Below, in pieces: positions 44,596-56,419 of a DNA stretch of 64,000 nucleotides. Where the stretch lies: the NCBI GenBank assembly GCA_022702545.1, contig JAHRBC010000001.1:8928001-8992000 (forward strand), given 5' to 3'. This DNA is from Phycomyces nitens (taxonomy: Eukaryota; Mucoromycota; Mucoromycetes; Mucorales; Phycomycetaceae). The first letter of the stretch is position 1, and each line of letters starts with the position of its first letter. Made by a program: the position numbers and the translations under genes. The notes below the pieces were generated by a model. The model had not been told where the DNA came from. It did not search any database and saw nothing but the letters and a program-made list of their open reading frames with translations.

Positions 44596-45700
44596 ATGCA
44601 TATCGACTTTTGTATTGGTTTCGCACATTCTTTAATTTTGGATACAAGCGAGAAAGTACGGAACAAGTGTTTTACGGAAGAAGAGCTTTTTGAAATCGAA
44701 AGCTACAATAATAAACACTTTCGTGATTTGCCTGTACCGTTACAAGCATATTTTGATTCACTCAAAGAATCGGACGATGCCGCGTCGCTAAAAAGAAGTT
44801 GGTGGAAGAACACCCATGCCCTGCCCGTGAGTGGATAAGGAATACCCTTTCTGAATACCTCACGCTGTTCAAATGGGACTATTTACCTCTCACGGATCAG
44901 CTAAAATGGGGACGTGATGAGACGTGTTTGGAGGTTTATCGACACGGCTTTTGATGATTCTAAGATCAAGTGTAGAGGGTAAGTACAGGATGTGCTTCTA
45001 GCCTAATTTTATTTATAATTATATGCTTACTTTTTTCTTTTGCGTAATCAAGAGCTGAAAGATCAAGCAGATCATCATCAGCTATGATCAATACGGACAG
45101 AACCTTGGCCGGAATCGAAAGGATGGAACGCAAGTCCATGGGTAGAAAATTAGATCTAATTTTCTACCGGCAACTTTTCGAGTACGGGTGTTGTGAATGT
45201 GGCAGAAGAGAGAGGACCAGACAAAAGAGCTCCTTGATGGCTCTAAAATGGCAAAGGTCTTGAAAGATATGCTGTTTTCATTATATCAGAAATCTCCAGA
45301 TTCCCTGCGCCAATTAGCCCTTGTTGGCTTTTTACTATTCGGCAAGTAAAGTCATAATAATACTACTTTACGTTTTTTTTGTTACTAATATTCTTTATAT
45401 TTTACAGATACAAAGTTTACCATTGTATTATGTGACTCGCCTGCCGGTTATTATGTCTGCCGCATCAGCCATAAAAGAACTCTCGACTTACCAGAAGAAA
45501 CAGATGATATTTGTAATGTATTGTTGCCAATATTATCAGCTGTTTACAAGTCGAGAGTTCTGATGGAGAATACCAACAAGCTGGTCAAACAAAATCCAGT
45601 GGATATAGACGATAATATTGATCAGTGCAAGACCATTCTTCCTAGTTTTACTAGTGAAGGGTGGAAAAACAAAAGAAAAAGAAGTAGTTATTTTACCTGA
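44596..45700 (+). pseudogene. Broken copy of a Mucoromycota repeat-family gene
   Basis: Following the plus strand across frame changes gives a consistent protein. It runs CFTEEELFEIESYNNKHF, RDLPVPLQAYFDSL, LVEEHPCP then EWIRNTLSEYLTLFKWDYLP, MRRVWRFIDTAFDDSKIKC, a 5' splice site GTAAGT at 44979, then TLAGIERMERKSMGRKLDLIF, EYGCCECGR, LKDMLFSLYQKSPDSLRQL and VGFLLFG. I recall long multigene families in Mucorales with this layout (short acidic start, RxWxFxDTxFDDSxIxC, GRKxDxxF, ExGxxExGR), function unknown. Here at least two frameshifts (near 44790 and 44900) and later stops break it. Low host-gene density and nearby transposons fit a dispersed, decaying copy. Confidence 0.6.
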
Positions 45701-46009
45701 AGAAATATTTACTCGTTTATATTCATACCCCATTTGTTTCTTAAATATATAAAAGAAGAAGAATAAACTAAATTCCTTAAACAATGTTTATCCTTATACA
45801 CTCGGGCTCAAAAATTGGTGCCACTCTTAAAAATAAGCCCTTTTTTTGCGTCCCTTTTTTGTTATTCTTCCCAGAGCCTTTTCTACCAACTTGCTCACTC
45901 ATGTCAAGAAATAAAAGAAACAGAAGCCTACCTCCTAGACGCTGGTTATTAGAGTTTGAGCGTAAAGGTTATTATTTGGCTCTCTAATGCCAACCATACC
46001 CCAATTGAG
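45701..46009. other. Intergenic, no gene seen
   Basis: AT-rich spacer between two relics. Confidence 0.3.
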
Positions 46010-46555
46010 ATTCCATAAATGAACATCCCTCGATCGACAATCAACACTGGAAAGAAACAGGCACAATTAATACGAAGCCTAGACCTGGAAAACCAAATAA
46101 ACTTGGTGTCACAGCTGTTACGAGTCGTTTGGTGTGATGCAGAATCCTTTTGAAAGTTTTTCTTACCACCAAGCAAATCTGATGACTGCAGGTGCCATTG
46201 TCTGTAGAGAAACATTTAACAGATGTTTAAGAAAGGACTTCGGGTCTTATAAGCCTGTGCCAAATCCTAACTTGACCAGCAAACAGAGGAAGAATTGTTG
46301 GGATATTTAGCGATTTGACTACTGGCCATCCCAAAGTCTCATTTGCAACCCAATAGAGCGTGTTTGGCATGCTTTAAAAGCCAGGGTTCAAAAAGTAAGG
46401 TATTCTATTAACAATGCTAATGACCTCAGGTTGTATTCTTCAGGAGTGGGAGCGGCTAGACCTTAAAGTACTTTATAATCTTGTCGCAAGTATGTCTGGC
46501 AAAGTAAGAGTAGTGATAAAGGCTCGTGGTGGCCACACCACACATTAATATCTCT
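46010..46555 (+). pseudogene. Decayed Tc1-family transposase, C-terminal part
   Basis: The plus strand reads, with breaks, PGKPNKLGVTAVTSRLV, a PANRGRIVGIF stretch, FDYWPSQSLICNPIERVWHA (the third-acid motif, family WPxQSPDLNPIERVW) and a final ARGGHT. The terminal GGxT matches the end of the copy at 7755. Too damaged to encode an enzyme. Confidence 0.65.
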
Positions 46556-46619
46556 TTTTTACTATTTTATCACAAGATATATGTTAAAGAAGTTGATATA
46601 TATATATATATTTGGGACT

Positions 46620-46960
46620 AGAAATTGAGCAAATTTGGCGGTGATTTCTTTAGTGGGTGTTAGAGTTATGGATAATGCACCAATCCATACATCTAACGAG
46701 ATTGATATTATGGTGACAGAGAGAGGATAAAAGTGAATTTATCTCTCTCCTTACTCGCCTGAACTTAATCATATACCTAGAGCTTAAGAGAGGGGAATCC
46801 TGCTCATAGTCGGTACTCTTTCTATTAGATGTCTATCATATGCTACTATCCAATATCCAATATCCCAATAGCAGTATGGCTAGGGGACCCTTGAGCATAC
46901 AAAAGAAATTTCTACCAGTGCGAATAAGCACATTCCCAAAAATGAGTCTCTAGATACTAT
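46620..46960 (+). mobile_element. Second-lineage Tc1/IS630-like transposase fragment
   Basis: The plus strand reads VMDNAPIHTSNEIDIMVTER, two stop codons, then IYLSPYSPELNHI. MDNAPIH carries the second catalytic Asp and YSPELNxIE the third acidic position of IS630/Tc1 transposases; here Glu after NxI is lost. Stops at 46727 and 46733 disable it. It directly follows a first-lineage relic. Confidence 0.7.
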
Positions 46961-47310
46961 TTCCAATTTATTTATAAAGTCCAGAGTGAAATTCTTGTGT
47001 ATAAAAGATGTATAAATATGTGCCTATCCTCCATATTCAAAACCAAAAGGCCATTTGGAGGCTCCAGTAATCTAATCACAAGACATTTTCTTAAATACCC
47101 AGATAAAAGTGCTTCAAGAATCGACCTGTCTAAATCCATAAAGTATGGTTTTATAGACTCTTGATAGATTCACTAGACATTTATAACTTATTTTATATTG
47201 ATGATTTAGAATGGACTTGATTTGAATTTCTTTATTAAGAATGTCCTTGTTTTGTGTATCCTTGTTAGGCAGTCTTTCTGTGGTAATATCTATAGTTCAT
47301 TTATCCTCTT
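46961..47310. other. Intergenic, no gene seen
   Basis: AT-rich spacer holding the 3' flank of the DUF4112 gene. Confidence 0.3.
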
Positions 47311-47927
47311 TCACTGGTTATTTGGAGGTGGGCCAAGAGAGGTCTGGTCAACTGCCATTGCTTCTTGCTCGGCTATCACGGTCCCACTTCTTGCTCTTTC
47401 ATACATAAACCGCCTCAATATACGGGCATTCTTACTATGGGCTCTGTACAGCATATCGAGCAAGATACCCAGGATCGGAATCAGACCAAGCTTTTTTTTT
47501 TAGGAAAAAAAACAAAATGTTATTTTCAGCATTAATAAAAGAGAGAGAGTGCTTACCAGAAAATCGACACTGATATGATACACCATACGCTGACGAATGG
47601 ATCTGGGAAGATCGGCCTTGCATGCCAATTGGTATAGAGAAAGGGCAAAACCAAGAGAAATCACCTTTCCAACAATAGGAATAAATTCTAAAAACCTTGG
47701 ATATTATGTTTGTACGGGTAATAAGGCAGGTAATGGAGATAGCTAAAATCATTTAAGCTTTATTTATAATTTATTTACTGACCAAGAAGAACATCATAGC
47801 CTATCCAGCAGCAGCATAGTTTGAACATTTCGTCGAATTTCCGTACACGCTCGTTGTATTTGTCAAGGATCTTTTGATCTCTCTTTGACAGTTGGACGTC
47901 TGGTTCTACTTGCTTCTTTAGCCACAT
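47311..47927 (-). CDS. DUF4112-family small membrane protein
   Basis: Three exons, 47927-47783, 47687-47557 and 47490-47311, give 151 residues. The charged start (MWLKKQVEPDVQLSKRDQKI) is followed by a DEMFKLCCCWIGYDVLLG segment. Then come FIPIVGKVISLGFALSLYQLA, LPRSIRQRMVYHISVDFLLG and LIPILGILLDMLYRAHSKNAR. The repeated IPI(V/L)G pattern and the final D(M/V)xxxAHxxN motif mark DUF4112, a family of small membrane proteins in fungi and bacteria with unknown function. The first donor is GTCAGT and the last acceptor follows a long run of A, so the final intron may splice inefficiently. The C-terminal tail is polar. Confidence 0.8.
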
Positions 47928-48268
47928 TCTCTATATTGTTTATCAAAATTGTACAAGGATAAAAATAAAATAGAAGAAGAAAAGAAAGAGGAAACGCCAA
48001 CCCACAGATCTGAAACCCATGGTTCACTTTTTACAGACAGAGCGGAATGATCGTATTAAGAATTAGGCTGTAATACAACTGACGTCAAGCTCGCTTACTC
48101 CAGGATTGAGAGATCGCCATGGAGATTCTGAGGTGCTCTCGACTAAAAAAAAAAGATCTTGTTTTTTTAAGAGTATTAAATATACATGTATAGACTTGTT
48201 CTACAAGCCTTTTATTATATTTGCTTACATTTGATTATATAAAAGAGATCAGAACTAGTACAAGCAAT
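47928..48268. other. Upstream of the DUF4112 gene, no gene seen
   Basis: AT-rich promoter-side DNA; nothing specific recognised. Confidence 0.3.
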
Positions 48269-48920
48269 GGTTCCTATGGATATTAATGACATTTTTCAAG
48301 TTGCAAATCAAGAAAGGCTGCTTGTTTCTTCTAGTCCATTCTTGGGTGGCCTCCAAAGGATCCCGTGTTTGATTGCCTGGTAGTACCAGCTAGTCATGAA
48401 TCTATGGAAGACGCCCTTTGTATTCCTGGATCTCAAGTTCCTCGGCCAACAGCTTTATTCCCAAGGCATTAATTGCCGAGGGGGTCCTTGAACCACACAA
48501 TAGAACCTATCTGTAGCCACCCTTCAAATGACTAGATCTACCAATTCTAGTAGCTATTCTGATATTTTGTAAAAGTGTTTCATGAGCCTAATATCTCTTT
48601 AATTTCTCAAACCAATGACTATGATCGTTCAGACAGGGGCAGGCAGTATAAGCTGACATTCCTCGAGGGCATCTCTATGTTTTATAATAAGCAACTGGGT
48701 ACTTTAAAATACAATGATTTGCTTTGTTTCTAGCAAATGGTAGATAGGCCTGATCGTCTCTATTGGGCATCTTTAGCAAAGGGCGCTGATGGGATGTTTT
48801 CAAATGGATCTTATTCCTACAATTCTATCCATTTTTCTTGCCACGTTCTAGGTGCTTCTTATCCTTGTAAGGCTTGTATTTGTAAGCAATTTTCAAGGTG
48901 CCAAGAGGACTAGTATGTAG
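48269..48920 (+). pseudogene. Coding-like relic, possibly retroelement ORF1
   Basis: Base composition here is more balanced than in the surrounding spacer. The plus strand gives several protein-like fragments in shifting frames: MVPMDINDIFQVANQER, MEDALCIPGSQVPRPTALFP and YWASLAKGADGMFSNGSYSY followed by HVLGASYPCKACICK. Stops and frameshifts occur throughout. Repeated Cys near the end and the Pro-rich linker suggest a gag-like protein, but no diagnostic motif is complete. Confidence 0.35.
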
Positions 48921-49310
48921 CAGAATGCTGCTTATATCATTACTCTGTGCTAGTGGCTTATCATTACTAATATTCAATTATCTTTAATCATCGTCTGCCT
49001 GCACCAAAATCACCCCGGCAGTCCATTTATCAAACCCTATTGAGCATAACAGCAGACCCAAATATAAAGAAATGTACAACATGTAAATCCACACTACTGA
49101 TAAACAAGAGACGTCCTTACAATAGACGTGCACGTATATTGTGTGACTGCGTCATTCTGAGCCAAGAGATCGATATTCCTTTTAGTTGGGAATCCCCAAG
49201 CTTGTTGGCCGCAGCAAACCTTTTCTCTTTTTGTTGCCTTGCTTCTTTTCTTGGTTTCAAAATACAGCAAGTGTATTTTTAAGTGTCCGTTCCATATTAG
49301 TTTCCACAGG
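48921..49310. other. Upstream of the Zn2Cys6 gene
   Basis: Spacer with the presumed promoter of the factor starting at 49311; a CTTTT-rich pyrimidine tract (49221-49255) precedes the start. No clear TATA box. Confidence 0.3.
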
Positions 49311-52300
49311 ATGCAGTCGCAATCGCCTACTGATGCATCTTCCTCTGAATCCAGAGGGTTGGATGGCAAACGGAAGCGACTGACGCAGGCATGCGACATG
49401 TGTCGAAAGAAAAAGGCAAGCATTCACTCATTGTGATCCTGCAACACCCATCCATTTACATTTACCTATTCATAAATACATTCCATACCATCAATTCACA
49501 CACACGCACACACACGCACACACACATTCTTATTCAAATAAAACAACCCCATGCTTAGATCAAGTGTGATGGTGCCAAACCATGTTGTGGGAATTGCGAA
49601 AAATCGAATCGGGAGTGTCTCTATATACCCAGCAACAAGAAACGCGGCCCACGCCAGGGCTATATCGAAATGCTCGAGAAAAGACTGGATAAGATGGAAA
49701 GGCTCTTGTACCCCACAAGTTCAAACCAGCCAGAGTTTGAAACCCCAGTTACAAAACCAAAATCCATAAAGACGACCAAAAGACCCGCACCTGTCTCGGT
49801 ATCCACCCCAAAATTCGCACCAGGAGTTGGTTCGATTGGAGCAACTACCTCGGCACCACCTACACCTGCAACGCCAACCACACCGGCAACACCAGCAACA
49901 CCGGCAACACCAGCAACCATGAATTCTATAAGCAATACACAGTCTTTACCGATGCCCAACAGGCATTCTCCGGCAGTCGGGATCCTTAACCCAGTGTCTC
50001 TAAAACCAGAATCGCCCGTCACAGCAGCAGTGGGGCACCCAGCCATAGTCACAGGCCAACCAACACTACAGGCCGACTCAGCGGCCACCTCTGCTTACAA
50101 ATGCTCCTCTGAACAAGTCCAACAGTCACCAATCGATGACGAGGCAGTACAAAGACGGCGATCGCTTAATAATTGCTCACAAGTAGCCCCAAATCTACGA
50201 CCCACTGGAGCAACACAACAACAGCAGCAACAGCAGCAACAGCAGCAACAGCAGCAACAGCAGCAGCAGCAGCAGCAAGTTCAACAGCAGCAGCAGCAGC
50301 AAGTTCAACAGCAGCAGCAACAACAAGTTCAACAGCAGCAGCAGCAACAAGTTCAACAGCAGCAACAGCAGCAGCAACAGCAGCAACAGCAACAACCCCA
50401 TCACCAACAACCCCATCACCAACAACCGCACCACCACCAACCTCACCATCAACAACAACCGCACCACCATCGACAACACCCAACATCAGTATCTCATCTA
50501 CTCTCTCCTCCAGTATCTTCATTGTCGCTTCAAGAGAGTGTTAGAGAAAGCCATTTACCATCCACAGACGTCGTAGAACATTTGGCTCAACTGTTCTTTA
50601 GCCACGTCTACTCTACCTTGCCCATCTTTGATCGCAACCAGCTACTACGGGAGATACAGGAACAGACCTGCCCAGAATTCTTGGTATTATGTCTCTGTTC
50701 AATTAGCGCAAGGTAAGACGGGCTATTTAGTACTCACAAGATTAGTTGAAGGCTGGGCAACACAGACCTTTTTTGGTGCAAAAAGATATTTATATTTTTT
50801 TCTTGTGTTGCAGAGGTATATAAATCTTTATATAACATGAATATCATTGTTTGTATGGTAGATTTTCTGATCGAAACGATATCAAGGAGAATCCTCCATG
50901 GCATGCAGGTGAAAAGTATGCGTCAAAGGCACGCGAACATTTGATTACTGTGATTGATACTCCCAACCTTGCCAATGTTCAAGGCCTGCTCTTGCTGGGT
51001 TTACACGAGTATGGCTGTGCGCGCGGACCAAGGTCAGTTTCTTGTTTCTTTATATATATATATGTGATCCCAATCATTTTAAATAGAGGAAATAATAAAT
51101 ACCCCCACCTTTATCATATTCATATCTATATCCATATCTACATCTATATCTATATCCATATTCATAGCCATAAAGATAGTAATGATAACAACAACAACAA
51201 TAATAATAAATCCAATAAATTATTCATATTTATTGATTCAAATATTCAAATAACAGGAGCTGGATGTATTGTGGAATGGCAATAAGGTAAAAGATCAAGA
51301 GTTTAAATTTTTCTTTTTTAATTTCGATTGTCCACTAGAATGGCTCTGGAATTAGGGCTCAACAAGGAGAATGAGACGGATGAGGTGGGCGAGACATTGA
51401 GCATGGAGAACTGGATAGAGCAAGAGCTGCGTCGTCGAGTATTTTGGTCCGTCTTCTTGACTGACAAATTCACGAGTGCTGCAACTGGAAGACCTTCTGC
51501 GTTACAAGTAGAGGATTGTGACTGTCTATTGCCCAGCGACGAAGATGATTGGTCATATGGACACTTTTACACTGAATCCCTAGACAAGTCTCGAGTGGCC
51601 CACTTTAATGTCCAGGAACTCAGAGATAGCCATCTCTTGGGCGTATCTGCTTCTGGTGGACGAAACCGCCCCAAACAGGACCAGAGTCCGTTTGCCTACT
51701 TTCTGCGCCTTATTTCTCTGCTGAGTAAAGTAACGACACTGATCAATCGATGTCGGGACAGTAAGAACACCTTGCCACCCTATCATCCCAATTCAGAATT
51801 TGGAGAGGTCGAGAGACAGATTATTGCCTGGGAAGAATCACTTCCACAAGCAATGAAGAATACACCCGAGAATATCAATCGACAGACCACCGACCCTGTA
51901 ATTGACGAAACACTGTTTATAATCGTAAGTACAGCCACAATCAAAGACCAACGCTTAAAATTATTGTTCAAACAAAACAAAAACAAAAAAGATCCATGTT
52001 CTACACAATGTCTTGATCATTCTCTTGCACCGCCCTTCGCTTGTTCTTGCCGATTCGCTTGCCTCAGAGCTCATTCAGCCCGATCTGCGTACCTTTTTGA
52101 ACGCAAGCATCGACCGATGCCTGTGTGCTGTTGATAATGTGACGACTGTCATAAAGACAATCAGAGGATCCATAAAACTAATGCCTCCCTTCTTGTCTTA
52201 CTTGACATACACGGCAGCCACCATCGTGGTCAATAACATTTTCTCCAAGATGCCCGAGCAATCTAGAAAATCCAAAGATGCGCTGGCTGAGCATTTTCGG

Positions 52301-52954
52301 ATTCTTCAGACTATGCGATCGTACTGGGCCATGTCTGACAAACTGTTCTTTATGATCCGTGATCTGTATGCCATGCACACCAATACAGTTGCCCAAAAGG
52401 GGGCCTATCATAGCCAGGTTCCCACTCGTGAGCCATCGTCTGAATGGCCTCCAGTGTTTGAAAATGCCCTGCCAAACCAAGGGCCATTTTCTGACAGTTT
52501 GCACCAACAGAGACAGCAATTATTCAATCGACAGCTAGGACTGAACCAACAAATATACCAACAACAGATTCAGCAGCAACAAGATCAATTGCACCATCAG
52601 AACCCCAACGATCGTATTATTTCGCAACCAACGCCTGCCTTACCACCCCTTCACTGCACTTTTCAGAACAATCCGCCATATGGACGCAAGATGTCTTTGG
52701 CGGACATCACATCATCAACAGGGGATGGGGCATCATGCACAAACTGGTCAATGCCGCCAAATACGATGAGCAATGACCCGCTTGGAGCCCTGCTTCAGCC
52801 CATGGATCCAAGCCAGGCACCTGACAATTATCTAGATCCATTTTTGAAGCAGAATCTTTCAGCTACATCATCAGGATGGTGGCCTGAAATGAGTCTTTTT
52901 CACCAGGGATCCGAAGAGGTATCCAATGGCTACAAACCCCATGGATTTGTCTAG
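49311..52954 (+). CDS. Zn2Cys6 fungal transcription factor with long polyglutamine tract
   Basis: Six exons, 49311-49415, 49559-50712, 50862-51032, 51257-51286, 51339-51924 and 51992-52954, give 1002 residues. The zinc cluster is C28, C31, C38, C45, C48, C55 (QACDMCRKKK then IKCDG and CCGNCEKSNREC). Splicing inside it needs a GC donor at 49416; any GT donor would insert residues and break the C-x6-C spacing. A dimerising helix (IEMLEKRLDKMERLLY) follows the cluster. Residues about 250-345 are glutamine and histidine repeats. The fungal_trans regulatory domain starts near 370 (HVYSTLPIFDRNQLL), includes a 30-nt exon (SWMYCGMAI) and RMALELGLN, EQELRRRVFW, TGRPSAL. The tail is Gln/Pro-rich. It is a nuclear DNA-binding regulator; target genes cannot be inferred. 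Confidence 0.9.
50212..50470 (+). repeat. CAG/CAA polyglutamine and His-Gln repeat
   Basis: A mixed CAG/CAA tract codes for about 25 Gln, then four units of Gln7 separated by single Val (V-QQQQQQQ), another Gln run, then PHHQQ-type repeats. The regular GTT insertion every eight codons shows duplication of a 24-bp unit inside the tract. Interruption by CAA and GTT should make it more stable than pure CAG. Confidence 0.9.
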
Positions 52955-53109
52955 GAATCCCTTTAATTTTATTTTATTTTACATGTTTGAATATTATATT
53001 TTTATATTTATATATATTTATTTATAAAAGAAAAAGTTGCTTTGGTTGACTGGCATGAATTATATTATTATTATTCTTATTATTATTATTAGTATTAGTA
53101 TTATTATTA

Positions 53110-54314
53110 CTATTCATCATTCTGGTGTAGATTCTTGCCCTGGAAGTCCTGCTTACACATTGGACACTTTCGATTGAGTTTGAGCCATTGCTGGACACAA
53201 TCCTTGTGAAAGTGGTGGCCACACCTACACGGCAATGTTTGTAAAGATATTCGCACACAAAAAAAGAAAAATGAAAGAGTGAAAATACCATAATTTGCAG
53301 ATTAGATCGTTTGGCTCGTATTCAGCCAAACATACGGCACACAGGGCATCTTCTTGATCAAGTGTGATGCCCTCATATACAGCCTCGGTCTCTTGTTTTT
53401 GTTTGCGCTGTCCAAACCCCAGTCTTGAAAACCAGCGGCGCTTCTTGGCAATCTTTTCTTGGTTTGTGTCGGAGAACTCTTCGGATGTTCTGAAGCGTAG
53501 GGTAATCATGTCCTGAATCTCGGTCTCAGTGGCTCCTTGATTAAGTCCGTCCAGCCCATAGAGATGTAATAGGCGCATTACATCTATAGAGATTATCAAT
53601 CAATATCATTAATCTCCAAGAACAACCATTTTTATACTCACGTAACACACTAGGGAGACAGAAAATGGCCGAGACACAGAGAAGGGCTGGGACCAAGAAC
53701 ATTATATAGCCAAATATTGTCCAGACAAGAATTGGGTAGTAAAGGTGGGGAGCATCAGTGGCACAATTGTCTGATGTGAATATAAAGTAGTTTCCTACAA
53801 TGAACCATAGAATTGAAAACAAATCGAGCAAGTGCTTTAGCCTAGGAAAATGTCATCAATACCACCCCCCTCTCTATCCAAACAATTTTCATACCTATCG
53901 GCCCAGTCTTTGGAAACATGTTCGCTGTTTTCCTGTTCTGTGTTCAATGCACTCTTTATACGTTGACGAATATTAAATGGCCAGACTATTCCAGCTCGTA
54001 CGACAAAGACAATGAGAAAGAGGTCCAGTGGTTTATCGCACGTCTCATTCTGCCCGATAATGAGCATCACCACACTCACGACAATCTGTGTTTGGGATTA
54101 GGACATGCAAGCTTGCCAAATGACTTACTTCAATGATTGTGGTTGTGACTGATAGAATGAGCAGGTACTGGTTGATCTTTGATACTCTTTGCCATATTTC
54201 CAGCAAGTGCGATAGCCAAAATAGCCGGACAGCCTGAGGTTCAGGTCTCACAGATGCAGGGGCAGGGGCAGAAGTAGGAGCAGAAGTAGGAGCTGTAGGT
54301 GAGGTAGATTCCAT
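53110..54314 (-). CDS. Membrane RING-H2 E3 ubiquitin ligase
   Basis: Five exons, 54314-54129, 54085-53895, 53841-53642, 53583-53289 and 53224-53110, give 328 residues. After an Ala/Pro/Thr-rich start, four hydrophobic segments are visible (YLLILSVTTTII with IVVSVVMLIIG, LFLIVFVVRAGIV, LFSILWFIVGNYFIF and ILVWTIFGYIMFLVPALL). A cytosolic linker leads to a C-terminal RING-H2 finger: CAVCLAEY, then CGHHFHKDCVQQW and CPMCKQ, with the C3-H2-C3 ligand order complete. The finger is split by the last intron directly before CGHHFH. Such proteins recruit an E2 enzyme to ubiquitinate membrane proteins in the ER, Golgi or vacuole path. The stop lies 155 bp from the convergent Zn2Cys6 gene. Confidence 0.88.
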
Positions 54315-55895
54315 GATATTGGAACTTATTGGTATTACTATTATTAATAATTATAACTATTATAATATTGCAATTATAATTGTTTAATATTCTACTGGTA
54401 CTAATACTAATTATTATTGTTGCAAGATTGTTATTTTCTTTTTTAGGAAAGAACAAAAAAAAGGTGAGAACAAAGGAATAGTAAAGATTCTTATGAGGAA
54501 AGCCTTGTAATTTGTGACTCAAAAGTTGGAATGAATGAAATCATGCAGAGACATTTGTATTTTCTAAAAAGTACATTTATATCTGCGAAAATAGTTGTGA
54601 TTAATTAGCGCAACTTGTGTCCAATCAAATGCTTCCAAAAAAAACAATACAATACAATACAATCAATATGCAAATATTAACTCTTTTGCAAATCAATCAT
54701 GCCAAGGCACGCTTATAGTTGGCCAATAATTATGGATAATAATTTACAAGACACACTCCCGCCAGATTCTCTATTTTAAACCTGTCATTTTTACTATATT
54801 CGTTAACAATAATAATAAAAAAAAGGCATGTATGCAAGATTAGTAATATTATCATTTCTCTATTTGATTTTGTGGCGGTAATTATGTGGTTGGTTGTGTT
54901 GGTAGCAGCCCTGTGGAGTCCACGCGGATATAATGCCTCTGCTATTTTATTTTTCTTGGCCTGCGTGAGTTGCATGTGTATGTGTAACTATTGGGTCGTT
55001 CTATTGGCAAGTCAAGTGAATATACCATTACAGAAACATCTTTGACACGGATATTTACCAAAAGATGGACAAGATCCACAATCTTAAAGTGGTTCTAATA
55101 ATAAAACATGGGTCTTGTATATGGAAATGTTTTAGACTTTATAGCACCAAAAACAAAAAAGACTCCTTTGAATCATTTTCATTTTTTTAAAATCACTACT
55201 AGTCTTTACTGCCGACACTGTTGTTTTGGTAAGACAGAGTGGCGTACAACCTCATGGCGGTACTTTTTTTACAGCTGAGAGTCAGGAATACTCATGGGCA
55301 TCTCTAGCCAAGGAACATTTAGAACCAAGCAGTGAGGTCTACACCAGCAGATTCCACGCCAATATACAAACTGTTTGCAAGTAAGCTCGATATCGTTTTG
55401 AAAGCGTCGCGCACAGACCGCAGCCGCACAATTTATTGCAGGATTCGTTCGTAACCTGGAATAGCCCCGTGGTTCTTGTGGAACTGACCACAACCTTTGG
55501 AATCTTCTGACCCTCTTTCTTTCTTTCTTTCTTCTTTTCTCTTGCTCTCTTTGACCTCCTTCGATCCCGCCAACAATAACTTTTTGATCTGCACAATTCA
55601 ACCCCATCAATTGTCTGTGTATTTAGACTCCCCACCAACAATATTGAGTTCATCTTCTGGCAGTCTGGAATGTTTATTTTATAGAATAAAATTCTTCAAT
55701 ACAACATCATATAATTTACAAAAATATATATACACACACACACTATTATTACTAAATATCTATACATATATATATATATTCATTGGGTGTGCATTCCTGC
55801 CCTTTGCAACTATAATATTACTAGGTTTATTATTAGTATTATAAACATATATACATCTTTTAGGATCGATTGAGGTCCAAGTAGCATTTCGGTCT
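54315..55895. other. Intergenic, no supported gene
   Basis: About 1.6 kb. AT-rich near both ends, with a more GC-balanced block at 55230-55620. On the minus strand this block gives a Cys-rich frame (NCAAAVCARRFQNDIELTC, then ICWCRPHC) without a visible start or signal peptide in frame. A CTTT repeat lies at 55512-55535. Confidence 0.35.
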
Positions 55896-56419
55896 TCAAT
55901 TGGTGCTCTGGGAAACCCTTGCTCTACTTTTCTTGGCCCTTCTATTCTGGAACCAAACCTGTTAAGAGACATTAGTTTCAAAATGATATAATATCTTGGT
56001 TTGCTTACCTGTACTTCTCGTTTGGTCATATCTAGTTCAATGGCCAGCTTTTCGCGTGCGTCTGAACTCGGGGTATCTGTCTGAGCAAACACTTGCATTA
56101 GACGCTGATACTGCTCTGGCGAGATGCGTTTTCGCTTGGCCTTTGAGATTGCAGACACAATCAGACCTTGACTGGTGCGATGGATCCCGGTTGTGGAATG
56201 GCGCCAGAGGATTTCTGGATCGATTCTGGGTGGCCCAAATTCGTATTGATTGAATAGATGCTGGTCTGGAACACTTGGGCCAGGCCAGCTAACTCTGTAT
56301 CTTTTCTTCATTTCGTGGTCAGGCAAGGGGTGGATTGGATCCACTGGCTCATCGTTTAGCAATGCAGATATGGCGAGTGAGCTTCGTCGGCTGTGGAACT
56401 GTGTATCTTGGCAAGTCAT
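55896..56419 (-). CDS. Homeodomain transcription factor
   Basis: Exons 56419-56009 and 55958-55896 give 157 residues. The homeodomain spans residues about 92-150: basic arm KAKRKRISPEQYQRLMQVF, helix 2 region DAREKLAIELDM, and recognition helix VQVWFQNRRAKKSR with the invariant W, F, N and R. The intron (50 nt, GT-AG, phase 0) falls exactly between REVQ and VWFQN, inside the recognition helix, a common homeobox intron site. Without splicing the essential helix would be lost. The N-terminal 90 residues are not recognised; only 10 residues follow the domain, so this is a very small homeodomain protein. It should act in the nucleus as a DNA-binding regulator. Confidence 0.92.

Noticed and set aside
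50166..50522. Poly-Ala, poly-Leu and poly-Val frames in and opposite the glutamine tract
   Set aside because: They are other frames of the CAG/CAA repeat and have no independent support.
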